The notes: generated by a model not told the origin, from the letters alone. A DNA stretch of 64,000 nucleotides from Paractinoplanes lichenicola (GCF_016785085.1 NZ_JAENHO010000021.1:1-64000); one strand, 5' to 3'; numbered from the stretch's first letter, positions 51,855-60,569 are shown. Program-made: numbers and translations.

Positions 51855-52065
51855 CCGGTCGCGCCCCGGCTCCGACGCGCCACGACCTGACCCGGGTCGC
51901 GGCCCGGTCCGAGTCGGGATCACCTAATCTGGGCCGCTGCCCGGTTCCGGGGCGCGACCACCTGACCCCAATCACGCCCCGCGCCCGACGCGCAACCACC
52001 TGACCTGGGCCGCTGCCCGGCCCTGAGGCGCGACGACCTCACCCGGGTGGCGGCTCGGCTCCGAG
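51841..52065. repeat. 38-bp degenerate tandem repeat, six units
   Basis: Units begin at about 51841, 51877, 51915, 51952, 51990 and 52028, each close to GCGCAACCACCTGACC followed by a GGGCCGCTGCCCGG-like half. The first unit overlaps the last codons of the sigma gene. Nothing else was found in the 268-base gap before the adaptor gene. Confidence 0.75.
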
Positions 52066-52122
52066 GCAACTCCGAGGTGGGTTGAAGGCGGTCGCGAGGA
52101 CCGGCGGCCACACTTCCGGGCC

Positions 52123-53460
52123 ATGGGTGAAGCACTGGCCGGTCGTCGGCGCTGGGTCTGGGGTGCGGCGGCGGTCGTGGTGCTCGCGCTGGTGGCCTTC
52201 GGAGTGGTGCGGGCGCTGACGGCTGACGCGGTGGCCAAGCCGGTCGCGGCGGCGACGGTGGCGGTGGACCGGGGTGCGGTGACCAGTGCGGTCGCGACGA
52301 CCGGGACTGTCCAGCCGGCGCAGACGCGTAGCTTGTCGTTCGCGGTGGCGGGCACGGTGGAGAGCATTTCCGTACGGGCGGGGACCACTGTCACGGCCGG
52401 GCAGGCGCTCGCCAAAGTTGACGACACGGATGCCGCCGAGGCCGTGGACGACGCGCGGGACGCCCTCGACGACGCCGAGGACGCGCTGGACGAAGCCGAG
52501 GACGCCGCGTCGGCCGCACCCACCTGCGCCGCGAACGTCCCGGCGGCCTATCCGTCGCCATCGGCCACACCCACCGCCGGTGGCACGCCGTCGGCTCGCC
52601 CCACGACCACCACGCCGACCAAGACCGCGAGCCCCACAGGTGGGGGTGGCTCGCCCGGTGGGGGTGGCGCGTCGGATGGGGGTAGTTCGCCGGGTGGAGG
52701 TGGCGCGTCGGGAGGTGGCGCGTCGGGAGGTGGCGCGACAGGGGGTGGCACGTCGGCTGGCGGGGGCGGATCGACGGGCGGCGCTCCGACCGGCGGCAAC
52801 CCGACCGGGGGTGCGGAGAGCGGCGGCGCCTGCGGCACCGAGCGTGGACAGCAGAGTGGGGACGCCATTCTGAGTGCGCAGCAGCGGGTCACCCAGGCCA
52901 CCACCGCGCTCGAGAAGGCCGAGGAGGCCCTGGCCGGGGCGACGATCAAGGCGCCCATCGCCGGCCGGATTCTCACCGTCGGCGGCAAGGTCGGGAGCCA
53001 GGTCACGGCAGGTAACGCATTTATAACGCTGGCCGATGTCTACGACATGCAGATCAGCGCGGCCTTCCCCGAGGCCGACGCCGACCGGCTCGCCGTCGAG
53101 CAGCCGGCCGTGGTCACGCTGGCCGACCGCGCGGGCCAGGAGTTCCAGGCCACCGTGGTGCAGGTCGACCCGGTCGGCACCAGCGACGGCACCCTGGTCC
53201 GGTTCGGCGTATTGCTGTCCTTCGATTCCTCGCCCAAGGATCTGCTGGTCGGGCAGAGTGCCTCGGTGCGCGTGACGACCGGAGCGACCGAGGAGGCGCT
53301 GCGCGTGCCGACCACCGCCGTGCACGATGTGGCGGGTGACCGGGGCACGGTGCTCCGCGACGGCGCCCGTACGGAGGTCTCGGTGGGCCTGCGTGGCGAT
53401 CAATACACCGAGATCACCAAGGGCCTGGCCGAGGGCGACGAGATCGTACGGTCGTGGTGA
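52123..53460 (+). CDS. HlyD/RND-type efflux adaptor with a large Gly-rich insert
   Basis: A 445-residue membrane-anchored adaptor. One N-terminal helix (about 10-32), then the lipoyl half-motif (VESISVRAGTTVTAGQALAKVD), a coiled-coil arm (ARDALDDAEDALDEAEDA), and after the insert the return arm, second lipoyl half (ATIKAPIAGRILTVGGKVGS) and beta-barrel. Between the two arms sits about 100 residues rich in Gly, Ser, Thr and Pro, bracketed by Cys135 and Cys237. It links export through the membrane ATPase/permease to the cell envelope. It precedes the two-component genes. Confidence 0.88.
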   Translation: MGEALAGRRRWVWGAAAVVVLALVAFGVVRALTADAVAKPVAAATVAVDRGAVTSAVATTGTVQPAQTRSLSFAVAGTVESISVRAGTTVTAGQALAKVDDTDAAEAVDDARDALDDAEDALDEAEDAASAAPTCAANVPAAYPSPSATPTAGGTPSARPTTTTPTKTASPTGGGGSPGGGGASDGGSSPGGGGASGGGASGGGATGGGTSAGGGGSTGGAPTGGNPTGGAESGGACGTERGQQSGDAILSAQQRVTQATTALEKAEEALAGATIKAPIAGRILTVGGKVGSQVTAGNAFITLADVYDMQISAAFPEADADRLAVEQPAVVTLADRAGQEFQATVVQVDPVGTSDGTLVRFGVLLSFDSSPKDLLVGQSASVRVTTGATEEALRVPTTAVHDVAGDRGTVLRDGARTEVSVGLRGDQYTEITKGLAEGDEIVRSW

Positions 53461-53467
53461 TTGTCAG

Positions 53468-53510
53468 CAAGTTGACAGGGACCCAGCTGACTCAGCACAA
53501 GTTCATAGGG
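53468..53510. promoter_or_regulatory. direct repeat before the response regulator gene
   Basis: CAAGTTGACAGGG (53468-53480) and CAAGTTCATAGGG (53498-53510) recur 30 bp apart, about three helical turns. This is the typical spacing for an OmpR-type regulator binding its own promoter. A GGGAATTCC palindrome follows directly. Confidence 0.5.
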
Positions 53511-53541
53511 AATTCCTAGGTGCCGTTGATACTCCTTCGGG

Positions 53542-54294
53542 GTGCTGACTGATTCCCGCTCCTCGATAGCTCTCGGCGAGGCCCCGGCCCGTGCCGCCCG
53601 GGTGCTGATCGTCGACGACGAGCCGAACATCTCCGAGCTGCTCAGCGCGACCCTGCGTCTCGTCGAGTTCGACGTGCGGGTGGCCGAGACCGGTCACCGG
53701 GCGCTGGTCGCGGTGCAGGAGTTCGAGCCCGACCTCGTGCTGCTCGACGTGATGCTGCCCGACCTGGACGGCTTCGAGATCGCCAAGCGGCTGCGGGCGA
53801 CCGGCTCGCGGGTGCCGGTGCTGTTCCTGACCGCCCGCGACGCCCTGGAGGATCGCCTGTCCGGGCTCTCGGCCGGCGCCGACGACTACGTCACCAAGCC
53901 GTTCAGCCTGGAGGAGGTCGTGCTGCGGATCCGGGCCATCCTGCGCCGCACCCAGCCCGGCCTCCAGCCGCCCGGCGAGCGGGGTGTGCTGCGCTACGCG
54001 GATCTCGAGATGGACGAGGACGCCCACGAGGTGCGCCGGGCGGGCCGGCCGGTCGACCTCTCGCCGACCGAGTTCAACTTGCTCAAATACCTGCTGGTCA
54101 ACGCGGGCCGGGTGGTCAGCAAGGCGCAGATCCTGGACCGGGTGTGGAAGTACGACTTCGGGGGCGACGGCCGCATCGTCGAGTCGTACGTGTACTACCT
54201 GCGCCGCAAGATCGACAAGACCGAGCCGCCGCTGATCCACACCGTGCGCGGCGTCGGCTACGCGTTGCGCCTGCCCCGCGGCAGCGACGACTGA
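53542..54294 (+). CDS. OmpR-family response regulator
   Basis: A 250-residue regulator with a GTG start. The receiver domain has VDDEPNISELL, phospho-Asp in VLLDVMLPDLDG and Lys in DYVTKPFSLEEV. The C-terminal winged helix is VDLSPTEFNLLKYLLVNAGRVVSKAQILDRVW...ESYVYYLRRKID with VRGVGYALR. The sensor gene begins 2 bases after its stop. It resembles MtrA/TcrA-like regulators adjacent to MacAB-type export genes. Confidence 0.95.
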   Translation: MLTDSRSSIALGEAPARAARVLIVDDEPNISELLSATLRLVEFDVRVAETGHRALVAVQEFEPDLVLLDVMLPDLDGFEIAKRLRATGSRVPVLFLTARDALEDRLSGLSAGADDYVTKPFSLEEVVLRIRAILRRTQPGLQPPGERGVLRYADLEMDEDAHEVRRAGRPVDLSPTEFNLLKYLLVNAGRVVSKAQILDRVWKYDFGGDGRIVESYVYYLRRKIDKTEPPLIHTVRGVGYALRLPRGSDD

Positions 54295-54295
54295 G

Positions 54296-55831
54296 ATGAT
54301 CACGCTTTCACGGGGGAACTGGAAGGGCCTGCGGCGCTGGCGGCACTGGACCCTGCGCTCGCGCCTGGTGCTGGTGGTGGCCGGGCTGGCCGCGCTCGGG
54401 CTGCTCGTCGCGAACGTCGCCGGTCTGGTGCTGATCCGCAGCTATCTGCAGGAGCGCATCGACGACCAGCTGCGCATCATGGCCGGCCCGTTGTCGCAGG
54501 CCGTGCCCGAGTCCGACGAGGTGCGCCGCAGCGGGCAGGTCGACGTCTTCGCGGGCCCGCCGGGCGGCGGCGGCCACGTCAAGATCCTCGGTCCCGACCA
54601 GCTGAAATACCTGTTCGTCGGCAACGGCCTGGTGGAGGTCACGCGCATCTCCTCGGCCGGTGACGACCTGCCGGCGGTGCCCACGCTGGAGAAGGCCGCC
54701 GACTCGCCGGGCTTCCGCCAGCCGTACACGGTGGTCGCGGCGGACGGCAGCAAGTGGCGGATGATCGCCGTGCGCAACGACCGGATCGGCGGGTTCGCGG
54801 TCGGCGGCGTCTCCCTGGTCGACCTCAAGGAGACCATCAACCTGCTGATGCTGATCCTGGGCGGGGTGAGCCTGCTCGTGCTGGCGCTCCTCGGTCTCGG
54901 GGCGGCCTTCGTCGTACGGCTGGGCCTGCGCCCCCTGAACGACATGGAACGCCTGGCCACCGACATCTCCGGGGGCAACCTCAGCGGCCGCGTCACCGGC
55001 GCCGACCCGCACACCGAGCCGGGCCGGCTGGGTCTGGCCCTCAACTCGATGCTGGGCCGGATCGAGGCCGAGGTCAGCGCCCGTACGGCCTCCGAGAGCC
55101 GGATGCGCCAGTTCCTGGCCGACGCCTCGCACGAGCTGCGCACCCCGCTCACCTCGATCAAGGGCTTCGCCGAGCTGCACCGCCGCGGCGGGGTGGCGCC
55201 CGGCCCGGCCCTCGACCGCATCGAATCCGAGGCCGGCCGGATGAGCCTGCTGGTCGAGGACATGCTGATGCTGGCCCGGCTCGACCAGCAGCGCCCGCTC
55301 GCCCGCAAGCCCGTCGACCTGCTCGAGGTCGCCGTCGACACGGTCCGCGACGCGCACGCCCGCGCGCCTGAACGGGTCGTGCACCTGGTGAGCCTGAACG
55401 ACGACGAGGAGACGTTCGAGCCACCGACCGTGCTGGGCGACGAGCACGCGCTGCGTCAGATCGCGACCAACCTCGTGGCCAACGCCCTGCAGCACACGCC
55501 GCCCGACACCGAGATCACCGTACGGGTGGGGCTGTCCGCGCCCCGGCCGCCCGCCCCCGGCGTCGTCGTCTCGGGCCCGCAGTCACCCACCGCCGACCGG
55601 TTCGCGCTGCTCGAGGTGAGCGACAACGGCCTCGGCATCCCCGAGGAGCACGCGCCGCGCGTCTTCGAGCGCCTCTATCGCGCCGACTCCAGCCGTTACC
55701 GCGGCAAGGGCGGCGGTTCCGGCCTGGGCCTGTCGATCGTGGCTGCCTTCGTGCACGGCCACGGCGGCTGGGTCGAGCTGGAACCCACCCCCGGCGGCGG
55801 CGCGACCTTCCGGGTGCTGCTGCCGACTTAA
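54296..55831 (+). CDS. HAMP-containing sensor histidine kinase
   Basis: A 511-residue kinase. The first transmembrane helix is near residues 22-46, an extracytoplasmic sensor of about 135 residues follows, and the second helix is near 183-206. The HAMP domain (LRPLNDMERLATDISGGN) leads to HisKA with the phospho-His in FLADASHELRTPLTSIKGF and an HATPase domain with N box (QIATNLVANALQHTP), DNGLGIPEEH and GGSGLGLSIV. The stop codon lies inside a palindromic repeat. It pairs with the response regulator just upstream. Confidence 0.95.
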   Translation: MITLSRGNWKGLRRWRHWTLRSRLVLVVAGLAALGLLVANVAGLVLIRSYLQERIDDQLRIMAGPLSQAVPESDEVRRSGQVDVFAGPPGGGGHVKILGPDQLKYLFVGNGLVEVTRISSAGDDLPAVPTLEKAADSPGFRQPYTVVAADGSKWRMIAVRNDRIGGFAVGGVSLVDLKETINLLMLILGGVSLLVLALLGLGAAFVVRLGLRPLNDMERLATDISGGNLSGRVTGADPHTEPGRLGLALNSMLGRIEAEVSARTASESRMRQFLADASHELRTPLTSIKGFAELHRRGGVAPGPALDRIESEAGRMSLLVEDMLMLARLDQQRPLARKPVDLLEVAVDTVRDAHARAPERVVHLVSLNDDEETFEPPTVLGDEHALRQIATNLVANALQHTPPDTEITVRVGLSAPRPPAPGVVVSGPQSPTADRFALLEVSDNGLGIPEEHAPRVFERLYRADSSRYRGKGGGSGLGLSIVAAFVHGHGGWVELEPTPGGGATFRVLLPT

Positions 55832-55889
55832 GGCCTGTTTCGTGGCTGGGGTGGCAGCAGCCCCGCCCCAGCCACGAAACAGGCCTTAA
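55828..55889 (+). repeat. 62-bp palindromic repeat, possible terminator
   Basis: A 24-bp perfect inverted repeat (TTAAGGCCTGTTTCGTGGCT continuing GGGG, and its complement) around a 14-base loop. The core CTGTTTCG[CT]GGCTGGGG matches the ends of the element in the sigma gene at 51087-51254. The TAA stop of the kinase lies in its left arm. The hairpin may now serve as a terminator. Confidence 0.88.
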
Positions 55890-55952
55890 TTCATAGGTGG
55901 CTCCGAGGTTGTGCGGAAGCTGCTCCGAGGACGGGCCGACACAGTGTCCGGC

Positions 55953-57137
55953 ATGTCAGCGCGCCTCAACCTGCGACGTCCCGTGGTGGTGGTCAACACC
56001 GCTCTCGGCGTCGTCCTCGCGGCCGGGGGTTTCTGGGCCTACCGGACCCTCGCCGGGCCTGACGCCACCCCGGCCGCGAACGCCGCGACCCGCACGGTCG
56101 CCGTTCAGCAGGGGACCGTCACCAAGACCGTGACCGCGGACGGGACGGTGGAGAGCGCGAGCACGGCGACGGCCAGTTTCGGCACCGGCGGCACGGTAAC
56201 CGCGATCAATGTGCGGGTCGGCCAGAAAGTCACCAAGGGGCAGGTGCTGGCGAAGGTCGACCCGGCCGACGCGCAGCGCTCCCTGGACGCGGCCAACGCC
56301 GACCTCGACGCCGCCCGGGACTCGCTGGAGCGGGCCGAGGACGCCGGCTCCGACACGTCCATCGCCGACAACGCCGTGCAGCAGGCCGAACTGGCCGTGG
56401 ACGAGGCGGAGGCGGCGGTCGACGGCACCGTGCTGGAAGCGCCGATGGCGGGCACGGTCACCGCGGTGAACGGCACGCTGGGCAGCAGCAGCAGCGGAAG
56501 CACCCAGTCGAGCGGCGGGCAGACCGGGGGAGAGCAGTCGAGCAGCAGCAGTAGCAGCAGCGGGTTCGTCGAGATCCAGGACCTGACCAAGATGCAGATC
56601 ACGGCCGCCTTCGCCGAGGCCGACGCGACCAAGCTCAAGGAGAAGCAGGCCGCGACGGTCACGTGGAACGCGCTCAGCGGCACGACGGCCACGGCCAAGG
56701 TGAGCGCTGTCGACCCCTCGGCGACGACGTCCGGCACCGTGGTGACGTACGGGGTGACGCTCTCGCTCGACAAGGTGCCGAGCGGCGCCAAAGCGGGTCA
56801 GACGGTGAGCGTCGCGGTCACCACGGGCAGCGTCGCCGACGCGGTGATGGTCAGCTCGGCCGCGATCACCACGGTCGGCAACCGGCATTCGGTCACCGTC
56901 GTGGCCGGCGGGGCCCAGCAGGTGCGGCAGGTCGAGATCGGGCTCGAGGGCGACAGCGCCACCCAGATCACCTCCGGGGTCGACGCCGGCGAGCAGGTGG
57001 TGCTGACCGCCACGACGACCACGACGGGCGCCGGGCAGCAGGGCGGCTTCCCCGGCGGCGGGGGCTTCGGCGGCAACCTCGGTGGCGGCGGCGGTCCCGG
57101 CGGCGGCGGCTTCCCGGCGGGCGGGGGCGGACGATGA
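55953..57137 (+). CDS. second HlyD/RND-type efflux adaptor
   Basis: A 394-residue adaptor; ATG 55953 is chosen, with GTG 55944 and 55911 as in-frame alternatives. One N-terminal helix, lipoyl half-motif (GTVTAINVRVGQKVTKGQVLAKVD), coiled-coil arms (SLDAANADLDAARDSLERAE, QQAELAVDEAEAAVDGTV) and the second lipoyl half (LEAPMAGTVTAVNGTLG). A Ser-rich loop (TQSSGGQTGGEQSSSSSSSS) lies after it. The C-terminus is a Gly-rich tail of about 40 residues. The stop overlaps the ATPase start (ATGA), so it is the adaptor of the MacB-like pump. Confidence 0.9.
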   Translation: MSARLNLRRPVVVVNTALGVVLAAGGFWAYRTLAGPDATPAANAATRTVAVQQGTVTKTVTADGTVESASTATASFGTGGTVTAINVRVGQKVTKGQVLAKVDPADAQRSLDAANADLDAARDSLERAEDAGSDTSIADNAVQQAELAVDEAEAAVDGTVLEAPMAGTVTAVNGTLGSSSSGSTQSSGGQTGGEQSSSSSSSSGFVEIQDLTKMQITAAFAEADATKLKEKQAATVTWNALSGTTATAKVSAVDPSATTSGTVVTYGVTLSLDKVPSGAKAGQTVSVAVTTGSVADAVMVSSAAITTVGNRHSVTVVAGGAQQVRQVEIGLEGDSATQITSGVDAGEQVVLTATTTTTGAGQQGGFPGGGGFGGNLGGGGGPGGGGFPAGGGGR

Positions 57138-57835
57138 GCCGGCCGGTCCTCGACGTCCGCGACCTCAAGAAGATCTATGGCGAGGGCGAGGCGACCGTGC
57201 ACGCGCTGCGCGGGGTGTCGCTGACCGTCGAGCGCGGCGACTACGTGGCGATCATGGGCTCGTCCGGCTCCGGCAAGTCGACCCTGATGAACATCCTGGG
57301 CGCGCTCGACGTGCCGTCCTCGGGCGCCTACCTGCTCGACGGCGTCGACGTCAGCCGCCTGGCCGACCGGCAGCTCGCCCTCGCCCGCAACCGGCTCATC
57401 GGGTTCATCTTCCAAGCCTTCAACCTCATTCCCCGTACGTCGGCAGTGGCCAACGTGGAGCTCCCGCTCGCGTACGCCGGGGTCAAACCCCGCGAGCGCC
57501 GCCGCCGGGCGATGGCCGCGCTCGACCTCGTCGGGCTGGCCGACCGGGCGCGCCACGAGCCCAACCAGCTCTCCGGCGGCCAGCAGCAGCGGGTCGCCGT
57601 GGCCCGGGCGCTGGTCACCGAGCCCGCCCTGCTGCTGGCCGACGAGCCGACCGGCAACCTCGACACCCGCTCGACCGAGGACGTGCTCACGGTCTTCGAC
57701 GAGCTCAACGCGGCCGGCCGCACGATCGTGCTGATCACGCACGAGCCCGAGGTGGGCGATCGCACGAAGCGGCTGATCCGCCTGGTCGACGGCCGGATCG
57801 TGCATGACGCCCGGCAGGCCCCGGTGACGGTATGA
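57134..57835 (+). CDS. MacB/LolD-type ABC transporter ATPase
   Basis: A 233-residue ATPase. Walker A is MGSSGSGKST, the Q loop is FIFQAFNLIP, the signature is LSGGQQQRVAVARAL and Walker B is LLLADEPTGNLD, with the switch His in LITHEPEVGDR. This is the MacB/LolD/FtsE subfamily, which pairs with FtsX-fold permeases for mechanical rather than channel-type transport. It overlaps the adaptor (ATGA) and the permease (ATGA) at its two ends. Confidence 0.96.
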   Translation: MSRPVLDVRDLKKIYGEGEATVHALRGVSLTVERGDYVAIMGSSGSGKSTLMNILGALDVPSSGAYLLDGVDVSRLADRQLALARNRLIGFIFQAFNLIPRTSAVANVELPLAYAGVKPRERRRRAMAALDLVGLADRARHEPNQLSGGQQQRVAVARALVTEPALLLADEPTGNLDTRSTEDVLTVFDELNAAGRTIVLITHEPEVGDRTKRLIRLVDGRIVHDARQAPVTV

Positions 57836-59031
57836 CCTTCTACGAGATCGTCCGGTTCGCCCTGCGCGGGCTGTCGGCCAACAAGCTGCGGTCAGCCCTG
57901 ACCATGCTGGGGATCCTGATCGGTGTGGCGGCGGTGATCCTGCTGGTCGCGGTGGGCAACGGCTCGGCCAAGGCGATCAGCGACCGGATCGAGGCCCTGG
58001 GCACCAACACCATCACCGTGATGAGCACCGGGCGCGGCGGCTCGACCAGCACCGCGATCACCAAGGAGATGGCGGACGCGTTGGCCGACCCGGTGCTCGC
58101 GCCGGACGTACGGTCGGTGTCGCCGGTGGTCAGCGCGGCGGCCACGGTCACGTACGAGGGCACCGACCACGACGTCAACTCGTTCGTCGGCACCACGCCG
58201 GGCTGGTTCACCGCCTCCAACACGCCGGTCGGTCGTGGGGCCGCCTTCACCGCCGACGACGAGGCCCAGGGCCGGCGGGTGGTGGTGATCGGGTCGACCG
58301 TGGCCGAGGAGCTGTTCCCCGGCGTCGACCCAATCGACCAGCAGGTGACCGTGGGCGGCGCGCTGTTCACCGTGGTCGGCGTGCTCGACGAGAAGAGCTC
58401 GACCGGCTTCCAGGACGCCAACGACACCGCGATAGCGCCGCTGACCGCCGTGCGGCAGGTGCTCACCGGCTACGGCTCGCTCACCTCGATCCTGGTCGAG
58501 GCGGCGGCCCCCGATCAGGTCGACGCCGTGCAGTCGCAGGTGTCGGCGATCCTGAACCAGAAGATGTCCGTGGCCGACGGCTCGACCACCACGCCGTACC
58601 GGATCCAGAACGCCTCGCAGCTGCTCGAGACCCAGACCGAGACAGCCGACACCTTCACCACGCTGCTCGGCGCGGTGGCCGCGATCAGCCTGCTCGTCGG
58701 CGGCATCGGGATCACCAACATCATGCTGGTCACGGTGACCGAGCGGACCCGCGAGATCGGCATCCGCAAGGCGCTGGGCGCACCCCGGCGCACGATCCTG
58801 ACCCAGTTCCTGATCGAGGCCACCCTGCTCAGCGTGCTCGGCGGCGCCCTCGGGGTGGCGGCCGCGCTGATCGGCAGCAGCTTCGAGATCGTCGGGGTGA
58901 AACCGGTTATCGTGCCGAGCTCGGTCGGGCTCGCCCTGGGCGTGTCGATCGCGATCGGACTGTTCTTCGGCGGCCTGCCCGCGGGGCGCGCCGCCCGCCT
59001 GCGGCCCATCGACGCGCTGCGCTACGAGTGA
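57832..59031 (+). CDS. MacB/FtsX-type ABC transporter permease
   Basis: A 399-residue permease with four transmembrane helices: one near residues 20-42 and three in the last 130 residues. The large extracytoplasmic MacB_PCD domain lies between. The motif NIMLVTVTERTREIGIRKALGA is characteristic of the FtsX fold. With the adaptor and ATPase it forms a MacAB-like exporter, perhaps of peptides or lipids; the substrate is unknown. Confidence 0.95.
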   Translation: MTFYEIVRFALRGLSANKLRSALTMLGILIGVAAVILLVAVGNGSAKAISDRIEALGTNTITVMSTGRGGSTSTAITKEMADALADPVLAPDVRSVSPVVSAAATVTYEGTDHDVNSFVGTTPGWFTASNTPVGRGAAFTADDEAQGRRVVVIGSTVAEELFPGVDPIDQQVTVGGALFTVVGVLDEKSSTGFQDANDTAIAPLTAVRQVLTGYGSLTSILVEAAAPDQVDAVQSQVSAILNQKMSVADGSTTTPYRIQNASQLLETQTETADTFTTLLGAVAAISLLVGGIGITNIMLVTVTERTREIGIRKALGAPRRTILTQFLIEATLLSVLGGALGVAAALIGSSFEIVGVKPVIVPSSVGLALGVSIAIGLFFGGLPAGRAARLRPIDALRYE

Positions 59032-59714
59032 GGACCCCTGCTGTGAACCCGTTGCACGACGACACCGCGGTGATCCCGACCGTGCCCACCGGCTCCGCCT
59101 CTCCCGGCTCCCCTTCTGCCGGCTCGGCCTCTTCTGGCTCGGCCTCCTCCGGCTCGCCCTCCTCCGGCCCGGACATCCCCGGGTCGCAGGATGATGGGCT
59201 CGCGGCCGAGCTGGCCCGGGCTGCCCCGCGTCGCTGGTGGAATCGGGGCACCCTGGTGCTGGCCGGGATCGTGCTGCTGGTGGGCGGGTTCGCCGGCGGC
59301 CTGCAGGCGCAGAAGCAGTGGGGGAGTGCCGACACGCCGGCCGCCGCGGGGCGGGGCTTCGGCGGCGGGCAGAACCGGGCCGGCTACGGCGGCGCGGGCG
59401 GCATGCCGAACTTCGGCGGCGGCCAGGCCCAGGGCGGCGCGCCAGGTGGGCAGGCTCAGGGCGGCGTGCCGGGCGGGGCGTCGACCGCGACTACGGCCAC
59501 CACGGGCAAGGTCAAGCTGGTCAACGGCACGACGATCTATGTGGAGACGTCGGACGGTCAGGTCGTGACCGTGAAGACGGACGGCAAGACCAGCGTCTCG
59601 ACGGCCACGAAGGGCAAGGTCTCCGACGTGAAGGCGGGCCAGTCGGTGACGATCCAAGGCAGCGCGGGCTCGGACGGCACGGTCACGGCGACGTCGGTGA
59701 CCGCGGCGAAGTGA
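59028..59714 (+). CDS. membrane protein with Gly-rich linker and DUF5666-like end
   Basis: A 228-residue protein. The GTG start at 59028 overlaps the permease stop; GTG 59043 is an alternative. The cytoplasmic N-terminus carries SPGSPSAGSASSGSASSGSP-type repeats, one helix (TLVLAGIVLLVGGFAGGL) follows, then a Gly/Gln-rich linker and a small beta domain (GKVKLVNGTTIYVETSDGQV...VSDVKAGQSVTIQG) that resembles DUF5666/OB-like modules. It is the last gene of the export operon and probably an accessory subunit facing outside. Confidence 0.78.
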   Translation: MRTPAVNPLHDDTAVIPTVPTGSASPGSPSAGSASSGSASSGSPSSGPDIPGSQDDGLAAELARAAPRRWWNRGTLVLAGIVLLVGGFAGGLQAQKQWGSADTPAAAGRGFGGGQNRAGYGGAGGMPNFGGGQAQGGAPGGQAQGGVPGGASTATTATTGKVKLVNGTTIYVETSDGQVVTVKTDGKTSVSTATKGKVSDVKAGQSVTIQGSAGSDGTVTATSVTAAK

Positions 59715-59780
59715 CCGTGGCGAGGTGACCGCGGCGAGGTGACCGCGGCGGAGTGACCGCGAGAAGGTGACCGCGGCGAG
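59697..59780. repeat. 14-bp tandem repeat, six units
   Basis: Six head-to-tail copies of GTGACCGCGGCGAG with one to four changes in some. It starts in the last codons of the preceding gene and continues past its stop, so the gene end itself lies in the array. Confidence 0.9.
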
Positions 59781-59808
59781 GTGACGCGGTGGTCGCCGGC
59801 ACAGGCGG

Positions 59809-59839
59809 AAGGGGCGCGGAGGCGAGGCCGCGCCCCTTT
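59809..59839. terminator. bidirectional intrinsic terminator
   Basis: AAGGGGCGCGG and CCGCGCCCCTT form an 11-bp stem with an 8-base loop, with T residues following on the plus strand and complementary A residues before it. It lies between two convergent genes. Confidence 0.85.
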
Positions 59840-59849
59840 CTCATGCGAA

Positions 59850-60569
59850 CTACTGCGGGACGGCGGCCAGGGAGGTCTTCAGCTGGGTGACCGATGTGGC
59901 GACCCGGCCGACGCTGTCGGCGAGGTCGGGGATCTGCCGGTTGGCCAGGGTGCCGGCCCGCACGTTGGCGGTGATCAGGGCGCCCATCGCGGTCAGGTCG
60001 GCGCCGCCGGTCGCGCGGCCGATGTTGTGCTGCCAGATGTCGTCGACGCAGCCTCGCACCTGCTTGGCGATCTCGGCGGAGAGCCACTTCTTGTCGTCGT
60101 CGGTCAGTGCCACGGGAATGTCCTCCAGGTGCCAGGAGGCCGTCGAGGCCTCGTGCTCGGTCTTGTAGGAAGCGGAGAAGTGCGCGTGATCGGTGTGCGG
60201 GTTGTCGCCGGTGTAGTCGGCCCGGCGCCAGTCGTTCGACGCCTCCCAGATGCGGCGGTTGAAGATGATGTAGCGCAGCCGCCGCTCGGCGCCGGAACGG
60301 CAGCGTCCCAGCAGGAACTGCACGACCTGTTCCATGCTCAGGCCGGGCAGCCGCAGGTCGGCGTCGATGTCGAGGGCGTGCACCTCGTTGACGTCGTCGG
60401 CGTCCTTGGTGCGCAGGAACGGCGAGTCCTCGTCCGGCGTGTGGTCGGACGTCGGCTCGTGCTCGGCGTCGCCGATCGTCCCCTCCGCGCCCCGGCGCCG
60501 GCCCGGTGAGAGCTCGTCGAACTCGTCCCGCAGCCGGAGCAGGCAGGGCACGACGATCCAATTCGACAT
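59850..60569 (-). CDS. M15-like peptidase domain protein
   Basis: A 239-residue protein. The blocks GTIGDAEHEPTSDHTPDED, EVHALDIDADLRLPG, LRYIIFNRRIWEASNDWRRADYTG and NPHTDHAHFS match the actinobacterial and actinophage endolysin-type M15/Hedgehog-like zinc peptidase fold; the SDH, HALD and DHAH segments would supply the metal ligands. Residues 150-239 are helical, ending in a heptad-like tail (TSVTQLKTSLAAVPQ). No signal peptide is present, so export would need a holin or another route. It may be a phage-derived lysin; no other phage gene is near. Confidence 0.72.
   Translation of the reverse strand: MSNWIVVPCLLRLRDEFDELSPGRRRGAEGTIGDAEHEPTSDHTPDEDSPFLRTKDADDVNEVHALDIDADLRLPGLSMEQVVQFLLGRCRSGAERRLRYIIFNRRIWEASNDWRRADYTGDNPHTDHAHFSASYKTEHEASTASWHLEDIPVALTDDDKKWLSAEIAKQVRGCVDDIWQHNIGRATGGADLTAMGALITANVRAGTLANRQIPDLADSVGRVATSVTQLKTSLAAVPQ

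Noticed and set aside
59850..60569. Prophage remnant
   Set aside because: Only the lysin-like domain suggests phage; no integrase, structural gene or attachment site is near, and cellular homologues are plausible.
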